Source: Damh-18 sp964390945 (GTDB taxonomy: Bacteria; Patescibacteriota; Minisyncoccia; Phycocordibacterales; UBA918). Taken from it: a stretch of 51,171 nt of DNA. This document shows, piece after piece, positions 24,212 through 31,116 of the stretch. The notes beneath the pieces were generated by a model, which ran no database searches, was not told where the DNA came from, and saw only the letters and a list, made by a program, of their open reading frames with translations. A program made the position numbers and the translations under genes. Position 1 is the first letter of the stretch; the number at the start of each line of letters is the position of its first letter. Location: positions 1 through 51,171 of the forward strand of contig CAYMIV010000006.1 in assembly GCA_964390945.1 (NCBI GenBank), read 5' to 3'.

Positions 24212-24538
24212 ACGTATTCATTGTACGGTATGCAACGTATTGCATCGCACCAGTTATACACAAACCGGAATATTTAAAAGATAAAAACGTCCGCCTCACT
24301 GTCCGCAGCAAGCTGACGGGTCCTTACGTGGGCGGAACCAGGCGTTTTTGCTCGCAGAAGTATCGTCCACCGACGATACTAAAATTTTATGTCGCATTCA
24401 TCCTCGGGGCACGCCCACGAGGCATTCTGCGACGAACGAGTAAAAACGTCCGCCTCACTATCCCCGCAGCAAAGGGATTGCATAAGCTATGCGCCGACTG
24501 ACTCCTAAATTATTGTCGCTGCGCTTTGTAATTTAGGG
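24212..24538. repeat. Gene-free, hairpin-rich structured element
   Basis: Apart from the hsp20 -10 box, the 327 bp hold only structure. Two direct copies of TAAAAACGTCCGCCTCACTRTCC (24282-24304 and 24441-24463) lie 159 bp apart, each followed by GCAGCAA. Hairpins: a 9-bp perfect stem AGTATCGTC/GACGATACT (24359-24380, loop CACC). A long interrupted stem GTCGCA/TGCGAC (24391-24433) encloses CCTCG/CGAGG and GGC/GCC. A 9-bp stem CCTAAATTA/TAATTTAGG (24504-24537) abuts the dockerin stop. Read on the minus strand, the last hairpin and its neighbours align with the repeat unit beside tRNA-Gln at 50.85 kb, with paired changes in the stem. It is probably a degenerate copy of that repeat family, and could also end dockerin transcription. 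Confidence 0.65.
24220..24225 (-). promoter_or_regulatory. -10 box TACAAT, 8 nt before the hsp20 ATG
   Basis: The minus strand reads TACAAT-N8-ATG. A transcript from this box would start at or next to the start codon, leaving no room for a Shine-Dalgarno site. Confidence 0.5.
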
Positions 24539-26407
24539 TCAACCGGTCCAGTTAAATATCATAATGGAGAAGTCGGTGAGAGAGACCTTGCCATCGCGGT
24601 TGATATCGGCGGGAGGATTTGAGTTGCCGCCACTCGTATTCCACCAATAGAGAAGGATTGAGAAGTCAATGAGATTAACTTTACCGTCGCGATTAAGGTC
24701 GGATGTTTGGGGAACGTTTGCCTGCTGACCCACGCCATAGTACGTAAAATCTGAAAAATTTGTGGAAACCCCCGGCTCTTGTTTTGCCTTCGCCCTCACT
24801 TTGTAGGTTCCGGTTTGAAATCCGTTGGTACTGATATCGAGTGACCACAAACCGTTTGCATCTGATGTAGTGGTGAACGATTTTAAACTTGCACTCGACT
24901 TGTCATTCTGATTTTCAATCGTGATGGTCGCATCGGGAATTGCGTAGCCGGTTAGATTGAGCGTGCTTCCCGGGTCAACTGGATTCGGCGTCACCTTGAT
25001 TGATGGCATGACGTTGATGTTTGAGAGTGTTGAGGCGCGAGATCCAGTCACAGTGAATGTGGTTGAGAAGGTGCTCGATCGCGTGCCGTTTCTATCGACT
25101 GCATAGACGCCGAACGTGTGTGCACCACGGGCTATTTCATCGATAATGACCGAGAAGTCTCCCGCTGTGCCGGCAATGGCTCGCTCTGCTTGTTGACCGT
25201 CGACGAGCACGAATATATCGCTCCGAGGAAACGCATATCCATTGATAATCACGCGTCCGTCACCGCTCTGATAGGGTTTTTGACTTCCCTCAAATCCGCC
25301 GCCACCCGAACTTCCGGTACTTGCTGAACCCCCTCCTCCTCCGCCGCCCCCCCCTCCTCCTCCGCCTGTTGTTCCGCCACTCGTGTCATCGCCACCTGAT
25401 GGATCTCCGGAACCCGGGTCCGATTCGCCCGACCCCTCACCCGTTCCCTCCCCCTCGCCCTCATCGTCGCCCTCCGAACCTGGTTCACCTGTGGGATACT
25501 CCGGAACGGTGAACGTGATGATGTAATCGTCAATATTGAAGTTTCCCTCATCGTCTATACAACGAACGAAAAATGTGTACGTCGTGTTCGTTGCCACGTC
25601 TATATTTCTAGTGTGTATGGTCGTAAAATATCCTGAAAATTCGGTGTTCATGGAATAATACGGAGTGTCTGTTGCAGTACTGTAGCGACAGTGTGAGAAT
25701 TCGTTCGTTTCGAGAGACATTTGCACAATCAGAGTCGTACCGGAAATGGTTCCCGAAGGTGCGCCATTGAATCGAATCGGCGGGTCGGTTTCAGTTGTGT
25801 CGACATTTGGAACCGACACCGACTCTATGATAGCGACGAAGCCTTGCACGCTCTCGTCTGTGCCACCTCCTCCTGTTTCAATGTAGTACGCTCGCGAACC
25901 TGTCGCAGAAGGGTTGAGAATACCTTGATCAGTCGCCGTTGCGTTTGTCGTGTGTGTACCGATACGAAGCATAAGATACGCACCCGCAGGAATGCCCACG
26001 GATGAGTTGAGGGTCACTTCGATATTCCCCGAAGTTCCGCTCACAATGCTAACGCCGTCGTCTGACGCATTGGCAGTGGTGGTTGCTGAACGAAGTATGT
26101 AATCGGATGACGTCGAAACGAGCAGTTCCACATTGTCGATATCAAAATCTGTGGCGGGAATAGTGAAGTAACTAGGATCGGGAACAAAGCGAACATATCC
26201 TGACGGGGGAATTGCAACGGTGGTTTTAAATTGGACTGTATGGTTTGAGTTTTCCCCGGGTGCTGAATCGGAAAGAGTATCCTTATACTCATGAACGGTT
26301 GCCGCACGGATGCTTTGGGTGAAGTTCAGGAAAAGGTAGCAGGCAAAAAGAACACAGAGAACCGCAATGACTGCACTTCTATACAATGAATGACCCCACG
26401 TATGCAT
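24539..26407 (-). CDS. Secreted dockerin-domain protein with KDTLSDSAPG N-terminal module
   Basis: This 622-residue protein has a signal/anchor (about 12-35). Its N-terminal beta module (about 38-200) begins YKDTLSDSAPGENSNHTVQF and is shared with the 379-residue protein at 29683-30822. An FN3-like region (about 205-300) follows, then an extreme Gly/Glu/Asp linker (about 306-369, including an uninterrupted run of 13 glycines), two beta-sandwich modules (about 380-560) and a C-terminal type-I-like dockerin (about 568-622). The dockerin has two calcium loops, DLNRDGKVNLIDFS and DINRDGKVSLTDFS. Dockerins bind cohesins, and a cohesin protein is encoded nearby. It is the last gene of an apparent minus-strand operon beginning at 29578. 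A TACAAT box lies 11 nt before the ATG. Confidence 0.85.
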   Translation of the reverse strand: MHTWGHSLYRSAVIAVLCVLFACYLFLNFTQSIRAATVHEYKDTLSDSAPGENSNHTVQFKTTVAIPPSGYVRFVPDPSYFTIPATDFDIDNVELLVSTSSDYILRSATTTANASDDGVSIVSGTSGNIEVTLNSSVGIPAGAYLMLRIGTHTTNATATDQGILNPSATGSRAYYIETGGGGTDESVQGFVAIIESVSVPNVDTTETDPPIRFNGAPSGTISGTTLIVQMSLETNEFSHCRYSTATDTPYYSMNTEFSGYFTTIHTRNIDVATNTTYTFFVRCIDDEGNFNIDDYIITFTVPEYPTGEPGSEGDDEGEGEGTGEGSGESDPGSGDPSGGDDTSGGTTGGGGGGGGGGGGGSASTGSSGGGGFEGSQKPYQSGDGRVIINGYAFPRSDIFVLVDGQQAERAIAGTAGDFSVIIDEIARGAHTFGVYAVDRNGTRSSTFSTTFTVTGSRASTLSNINVMPSIKVTPNPVDPGSTLNLTGYAIPDATITIENQNDKSSASLKSFTTTSDANGLWSLDISTNGFQTGTYKVRAKAKQEPGVSTNFSDFTYYGVGQQANVPQTSDLNRDGKVNLIDFSILLYWWNTSGGNSNPPADINRDGKVSLTDFSIMIFNWTG

Positions 26408-26473
26408 GGTATGACTCTATTGTACCGCAGAAGCACTTCTCTGTATGAGCGTATGTGCGTATTCCGTGTACAC

Positions 26474-27277
26474 TTATCGTACGCATCGAAAACCGATACC
26501 TACGCCGGCTGCAGTTGGAAGGGTGTCGGCATGAACAGAATAGATTCCAGCATCCGAGTCGCTGTCGTAATAACCGCCGCGTATAATTCCGTACGCCCCG
26601 CTCTCTTCCGACCAAAAATAATCGTTTCCAAACAACGTCTGCGGCTGTTCGCTTGATACCGTTGCCATGCCCGACCCGTCTGTTTGAGCGACATATCCGT
26701 CCTTTGGTAAGATTCGCTCTCGATACATTCCATTGATAACATCATCGCTTACCCACTCCCATACATTGCCGACCTGATCAAAAGCACCATGGGGAGAAAC
26801 GCATGAATCATATTCGCCGGTTTTTGCCACCGATCCGGAACGCACGTTACACGCATCTTCAACCCCGACCGTACCGAGCGTGAGCTGGTACCACTCCTCG
26901 TTCGTGGGAAGGCGCTTTCCCACTCGCGCACACGCTTGCATGGCTTGGTCGCGTGTAATAAAACGCCACGGTAAAGCATCCGCTTTCGACTCTGGAACGC
27001 AGATTGTTGATTCAATATTGTTGTGTGAATCAATAATGTTCGCGGGGGTGGAAATCGGACATTTTTCACCCGGCGAAACTTCGTAGGTATCGACGCACGT
27101 GAGCGTTACTATGTTGAAAACTTGATTCATTCCGGAAGGACAGACACCTTCTTCGGTGCGTATCACTTGGGATAAGAGCATGCCCTTTGAGCCCGTGATT
27201 GTATCAGCCGCATCAATGCCGAGTGCAGTAATTATCACCGCACCAAAAATAACCGCGATGGTTTTCACCCGTTTCAT
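26474..27277 (-). CDS. Membrane-anchored SUMF1/FGE-like domain protein, catalytic cysteines absent (copy 1)
   Basis: This 267-residue protein has an N-terminal signal anchor (about 7-24). A formylglycine-generating-enzyme-type domain follows (about 90-267) with ACARVGKRLPTNEEWYQ, GNVWEWVSD (about 166-174), IIRGGYYDS and the terminal GIGFRCVR. True FGEs oxidise a sulfatase cysteine using a Cys pair just before the final GFRC. Here that segment (DAGIYSVHADTLPTAAG) has no cysteine, so FGE activity is unlikely and a binding or structural role is more probable. It is a tandem paralogue of the next gene (gap 30 bp). Extra cysteines in the linker may form disulfides. TATAAT lies 9 nt before the ATG. 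Confidence 0.8.
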   Translation of the reverse strand: MKRVKTIAVIFGAVIITALGIDAADTITGSKGMLLSQVIRTEEGVCPSGMNQVFNIVTLTCVDTYEVSPGEKCPISTPANIIDSHNNIESTICVPESKADALPWRFITRDQAMQACARVGKRLPTNEEWYQLTLGTVGVEDACNVRSGSVAKTGEYDSCVSPHGAFDQVGNVWEWVSDDVINGMYRERILPKDGYVAQTDGSGMATVSSEQPQTLFGNDYFWSEESGAYGIIRGGYYDSDSDAGIYSVHADTLPTAAGVGIGFRCVR

Positions 27278-27286
27278 TGCAGTTTG

Positions 27287-27292
27287 ATTATA
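27287..27292 (-). promoter_or_regulatory. -10 box TATAAT, 9 nt before the ATG of SUMF1-like copy 1
   Basis: The minus strand reads TATAAT-N9-ATG inside the 30-bp gap between the two paralogues. This would give a leaderless or near-leaderless internal transcript in addition to any read-through. Confidence 0.5.
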
Positions 27293-27307
27293 CGATATGG
27301 GAATTTT

Positions 27308-28111
27308 CTAGATGACGTCTTCTACACAGCGGAAACCCACACCTTGGCTCCCAAAAGATGTTGGTACAGATGCATTGATGGTGTAGAGCCCCGCATCATG
27401 TCCGCTTCCGTAAAATCCGCCCCGAATCATGCCAAATACGCCGTCGGGTTTTGACCAAAAATAATCTGCACCATAGAGTTCATCTGGGTTTTGATCGGAG
27501 GTTATCGCAATACCCGAAGCATCAACCGAGTGGACATAGCCCTCCGCTGGCAGCGGGCGATTTTCATAGGTCCCTGACGTTACCGTTTCATCAACCCACT
27601 CCCATACGTTGCCGATAGCGTCGAAGACTCCTATTCCCGACGGGCACCCTCCACCGGGTTTTTTGTTCGGTTCCTCCGTTATGCAGAGAGTTGGGTCACT
27701 ATCGAGCGCAAACTTGTACCATTCGTCCGCCGTAGGAAGTCGTTTCCCTGCATGTGCGCACAATCGTTGAGCTTGAGGGAGCGAAACAAAGGTCCACGGT
27801 AATTTCTCGGAAACACTCGCCGCATAGCAGTTATTCGTATTGGCGTTTTTTTCCGTTTCAAGAATGTTCGTCGGATCTTGATGCGGACATGCTTCCGAGG
27901 GTGCGGCCTCATATGCATCAACACAGAGAATCTTTCCCTCGTATGAAAGACGCACCATTCCCGCACGACAGGTGCCGGATGTACTATCGCCCGCCAGACC
28001 AACAAGTTCGCGGTCAATTCCCTGCAAACGATCAGAAGCAAAAATCCCGATTGTCGACAACAGTATCGCGCCGAGCACCGTAAGACCGCCTTTAAACAGT
28101 TTGTTCCGCAT
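27308..28111 (-). CDS. Membrane-anchored SUMF1/FGE-like domain protein, catalytic cysteines absent (copy 2)
   Basis: This 267-residue paralogue of the downstream gene has the same length and layout: signal anchor (about 8-26), Cys-containing spacer, and an FGE-type domain with AQRLCAHAGKRLPTADEWYK, GNVWEWVDE (about 165-173), MIRGGFYGS and VGFRCVEDVI. The segment before GFRC (DAGLYTINASVPTSFGSQG) lacks the two cysteines needed for formylglycine formation, as in copy 1. Its start overlaps the end of the upstream 134-residue gene by 20 bp, so translation is probably coupled. Likely a surface-exposed binding protein; the ligand cannot be told. Confidence 0.8.
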   Translation of the reverse strand: MRNKLFKGGLTVLGAILLSTIGIFASDRLQGIDRELVGLAGDSTSGTCRAGMVRLSYEGKILCVDAYEAAPSEACPHQDPTNILETEKNANTNNCYAASVSEKLPWTFVSLPQAQRLCAHAGKRLPTADEWYKFALDSDPTLCITEEPNKKPGGGCPSGIGVFDAIGNVWEWVDETVTSGTYENRPLPAEGYVHSVDASGIAITSDQNPDELYGADYFWSKPDGVFGMIRGGFYGSGHDAGLYTINASVPTSFGSQGVGFRCVEDVI

Positions 28112-28496
28112 ATCGATTTTTCCGCGCCCTCATGATATCGAGTGCGTAGTTGAAGAGAATGAGCAAAGTCAACACAAACAAAACACTGCTTAGAAGGTAG
28201 ACGGATATATCGTTTGAGGTACCGTCGCCAAAATCGCGCGCTGCAATTTCGCGTTCATTGAGGGACGCTTCACGAATAGCAAGATCTCTTTCTCTCTCCG
28301 TCAATTGCGCTGTGATGATGTTCAATTCGTTTTCCGGAACAGCCACCGTAACACTGCTGCTGTTTGCAAGAAACCGTATTGTATTATCGGAAAGTTGTTT
28401 CGTTATCGGTAGAACAAACCCTCCGTCAAAAAGAAGGATAAGTGCTACAAGTAGTGCGCTGACACGAAGAATTTTGTGGTAGATACCAACGTACAT
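28092..28496 (-). CDS. Small two-TM membrane protein with central coiled coil
   Basis: This 134-residue protein is of no recognised family. It has TM helices at about 12-32 and 99-118. The loop between them contains a charged heptad stretch (LTERERDLAIREASLNEREI, about 66-85) that should form a short coiled coil outside the membrane, and a basic C-terminus (RARKNRYAEQ) facing the cytoplasm. It sits inside the envelope-protein operon, overlapping the next gene by 20 bp and lying 20 bp after the DUF916-like gene, so it may scaffold those proteins. TATCAT is found 6 nt before the ATG. Confidence 0.7.
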   Translation of the reverse strand: MYVGIYHKILRVSALLVALILLFDGGFVLPITKQLSDNTIRFLANSSSVTVAVPENELNIITAQLTERERDLAIREASLNEREIAARDFGDGTSNDISVYLLSSVLFVLTLLILFNYALDIMRARKNRYAEQTV

Positions 28497-28516
28497 ATCT
28501 TCATGATATCACGCGT

Positions 28517-29578
28517 CTAAGCAAAGAATATAAGGAGTGCGATGAGGAAAAGTGCGAGCACAGCAAGAAGTGAGATGAACACAAACGCGAAACGTGATAT
28601 TCCAACCTGCCTTCGGTAGCGCTGTGTCGGAATCCGTCTTCCCCCAGCCGCACGAATAATCGCCTGATTAATATAGTACCGAGTGAGGAGGTACCCTCCG
28701 ACTGTGACTATAAGAAATCCGATAAGTATCGGTACCATGACCTTGGTAGGGAAAACCCAAAACACAAGACTTGCGTCAATTGTCTTTCGACCGCCATCAC
28801 CGTCATAACCAAGTGCGAGCACGGCCTCATAACGGCCGAAGCCAATCTCTTCATCACTCCAAGAAAATTCAAAATCGCGTGCGGTACCGGGAAATACACC
28901 CGCCTGGGTATCGTTCACAATGAGTGACGCTGGCTCTCCGCCGAACATACCAGTAATAGTGAGCGGCCCTCTTGGGCGAATGAGAATATTGCCCTGGTTT
29001 TCAATTTTTGCGATAAACTTCACATTTTTTTCGCTATAAAAAAGATTGTCTGATGAAAAAGAACGAATGCGCGCGTCATCAATTACATCACCGCTGATTC
29101 GTATGCTGATTATCGTTGCGACTTCATAGCCAACTCCGGCACCTGTTTCACGAAGTTTTGGCGGTTCGGCTGAAACGAAAATTCCTCCAAAGTGACTACC
29201 GGGTGACGCGTTGTCCGGTACCTGAATCGTGAAATCAAAGTGATACTCTTCGCCGGAACGAACGGTAATCGGTTCGGTTGGAATTTGTATCCACTCTGAC
29301 ACCTCATAACCGGTTTTTTCCTCATCATCCGCGAAAATCGGTACGCCACCCTCGTCGACGCCCTTAATGTTCCGTTTATAAATATAAAATTGCTTTTCCT
29401 CTTCACTTACATTCGTAATCGAAAGTGTTTCGGGTATGACCGCACCCGGATCCGCCCCCTTTTCAATTGATGCAGGTACGAGTTTGATTCCGGCGCCCTG
29501 TCCAAAAACTGTCGCTTGCGGGAACAAAAAAAATCCCAAAACAAGGATGTGTGCAATCAACAGAGTCCGCAGATACAT
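28517..29578 (-). CDS. DUF916-like secreted protein with two C-terminal TM helices
   Basis: This 353-residue protein has a signal peptide (about 5-26), then a two-domain beta-sandwich ectodomain (about 28-270). Its opening (GIKLVPASIEKGADPGAVIP...LSITNVSEEEKQFYIY) resembles DUF916/WxL-interacting or pilus-chaperone-like proteins. The tail has two TM segments (about 281-303 and 330-353) separated by a very basic loop (GGRRIPTQRYRRQ). Such proteins bind surface polymers or other envelope proteins. It is the first gene of the operon that continues with the small TM protein, the two SUMF1-like proteins and the dockerin protein. The exact partner is unknown. Confidence 0.65.
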   Translation of the reverse strand: MYLRTLLIAHILVLGFFLFPQATVFGQGAGIKLVPASIEKGADPGAVIPETLSITNVSEEEKQFYIYKRNIKGVDEGGVPIFADDEEKTGYEVSEWIQIPTEPITVRSGEEYHFDFTIQVPDNASPGSHFGGIFVSAEPPKLRETGAGVGYEVATIISIRISGDVIDDARIRSFSSDNLFYSEKNVKFIAKIENQGNILIRPRGPLTITGMFGGEPASLIVNDTQAGVFPGTARDFEFSWSDEEIGFGRYEAVLALGYDGDGGRKTIDASLVFWVFPTKVMVPILIGFLIVTVGGYLLTRYYINQAIIRAAGGRRIPTQRYRRQVGISRFAFVFISLLAVLALFLIALLIFFA

Positions 29579-29638
29579 AAGTAGTGTTCATAGTGTAACA
29601 CCTCGATTATCGATTTATAAAAACAATATGTATATAAC

Positions 29639-29666
29639 AAAAAACTCTCCGAAGGGAGAGTTTTTT
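29639..29666 (-). terminator. Bidirectional-looking intrinsic terminator
   Basis: CTCTCC (29645-29650), loop GAAG, GGAGAG (29655-29660), with A6 before and T6 after, so it has a T-tract on both strands. It lies 17 bp past the stop of the 379-residue gene on the minus strand. Confidence 0.85.
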
Positions 29667-29682
29667 GTGTGCAATTTTGACT

Positions 29683-30822
29683 CTAGAAAGTAGGTGTTGC
29701 TATGTAGGTAAGCGTAGTGTTGTAGTCATCACCCGCTTCCTGGAGTGCTGTGATTTCAATTTTGTAACCGATACTTGCTCGACCAATACCTGCAGTCGTT
29801 CCATCGGCAGGACCTGTGTGGCCCATGATAATGGAAGGTGTCGTGCTTGCGGCGACGAATTCTGCAGAGCCGAATTCTTCAGATGCGGAACGTGGCGTGT
29901 CGGTATCAGAAGAGGTAAGACCCCAGTGCCCCCACGTGTTTTCGTCGAGAACGTTGTTACCTGGTGCCGACCATGTTGTTGGTGAGTCCGTCCATGAACC
30001 GTTGACAAAACCATCAATATCAGCGCCCGTGGATGAATCAAGTTGTGAATCTTGTTCAACGGTGACTACATACCCATGAATTGCGTTTGTCGCAACCGTG
30101 AGGTCCTGACAGAGGGTCTTTGGAACACCTGAATTGAGCGTCCCGAACGGAAGCGCTACGTTTGACGAGTTGCCGAATGTCGCGTCAATGCCGTTACAGA
30201 CAGCGCCCGTACTTGTTCCGTACACCATAAATGTAAATGTCGTATTTACGTTTGCGGTGACCAACACGTTGTCAATGATTGCTACACGGAATTGTCCGTT
30301 ATCAGATGCGCCTGCGGTAATGGTGAATTCATACGAACTCGTTGCGGTATGGTTGGTGACTTGGTTTGTTCCACCATTGGCGTTGTTGCCGATTTTAATC
30401 GTGGCAGTTGCAAGTGCGGAAAGTGATTCTGCAGAACCCGACACGAGCCGAAGATCTTGACCAGAAATGCTAAAACCCCATTGCCCTGCTGCTGGTGCAC
30501 CTGCAACGAGCGTTTCGTCAACACCGTTGATTTCAAGGTCGACGTCACCAACGGCGACCGAACTTGTACTGATATTGAAGCCGTTCGGGAATGTAACCGT
30601 AATGGTTGCATTCGAACCAACCCCAGTGGGCGAGAGGAACTCTATCGTATGATTCGAAAGAGAACCTGGTGCTGAGTCAGAGAGTGTATCTTTCACATAG
30701 GTGAGGTTTGCCGCCTCCGCCTTCGTGAACATGTGGACACCCAATGCCCAGAGCACAAGTGCTATTGCAAGTAGGGTCGCGATCCCGCGTTGCATAGTAA
30801 CTTGCCGTTTAAAAACGTACAT
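29683..30822 (-). CDS. Secreted protein with KDTLSDSAPG module
   Basis: This 379-residue protein has a signal peptide: basic 1-13, hydrophobic 14-29, likely cleavage after KAEA. A second in-frame ATG at codon 10 (MQRGIATLL) is an equally good start. The N-terminal module begins TYVKDTLSDSAPGSLSNHTI, the same as in the dockerin protein, and continues as beta-rich, Asn/Thr-rich sequence with a second module from about 200 ('VNTTFTFMVYGTSTGAVCNG') and an isolated Cys pair. It has no dockerin, TM or sortase signal. It is probably an abundant secreted or surface-layer-type protein: it has its own promoter region, long leader and strong terminator. Function not assigned. Confidence 0.75.
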   Translation of the reverse strand: MYVFKRQVTMQRGIATLLAIALVLWALGVHMFTKAEAANLTYVKDTLSDSAPGSLSNHTIEFLSPTGVGSNATITVTFPNGFNISTSSVAVGDVDLEINGVDETLVAGAPAAGQWGFSISGQDLRLVSGSAESLSALATATIKIGNNANGGTNQVTNHTATSSYEFTITAGASDNGQFRVAIIDNVLVTANVNTTFTFMVYGTSTGAVCNGIDATFGNSSNVALPFGTLNSGVPKTLCQDLTVATNAIHGYVVTVEQDSQLDSSTGADIDGFVNGSWTDSPTTWSAPGNNVLDENTWGHWGLTSSDTDTPRSASEEFGSAEFVAASTTPSIIMGHTGPADGTTAGIGRASIGYKIEITALQEAGDDYNTTLTYIATPTF

Positions 30823-31116
30823 GTACTTTGCTATTAAATTTGTAAATAACTTTGATACGTGTGCCCATCACAACGTACCCTCGATTGAGGAAAGTCGTGG
30901 AGAAGCATGCCTCGAGTCGTACCAAAATTTGATACAGCCGTTTTACTCAAGGTCATACCGGTGACTTTTTATCCTCGATCGACCTCTTTAATTATACCGA
31001 AAGGACTGTCTTTTGTGTGAAAAATGGATGTTGATAATTCCTTATTTTGCAAGGAAGTTTCTACCTGTGTAAAAGTGGCCATCAAAGACCTTATTGTGTG
31101 TCTATCGGACAGTCTT
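30823..31116 (-). promoter_or_regulatory. Long upstream region of the 379-residue secreted protein
   Basis: These 294 gene-free bases contain TATAAT on the minus strand (30991-30996), about 170 nt before the ATG, with no good -35. GGACTGTCTTTT at 31003-31014 lies in the place of the spacer/-35, and a near-identical GGACAGTCTTTT lies at 31107-31118, 104 bp away. The cores GACTGTC and GACAGTC are reverse complements of each other. The leader would hold a short hairpin CCTC-gatt-GAGG (30879-30890) and an imperfect GTACCCTCGA/TCGAGTCGTAC pairing. An alternative -10 (TAATAG, 8 nt before the ATG) would make the mRNA leaderless. Confidence 0.4.

Noticed and set aside
24212..24538. tRNA gene in the hsp20-dockerin gap
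   Set aside because: Hairpins are present but no acceptor/T-arm/anticodon set can be formed.
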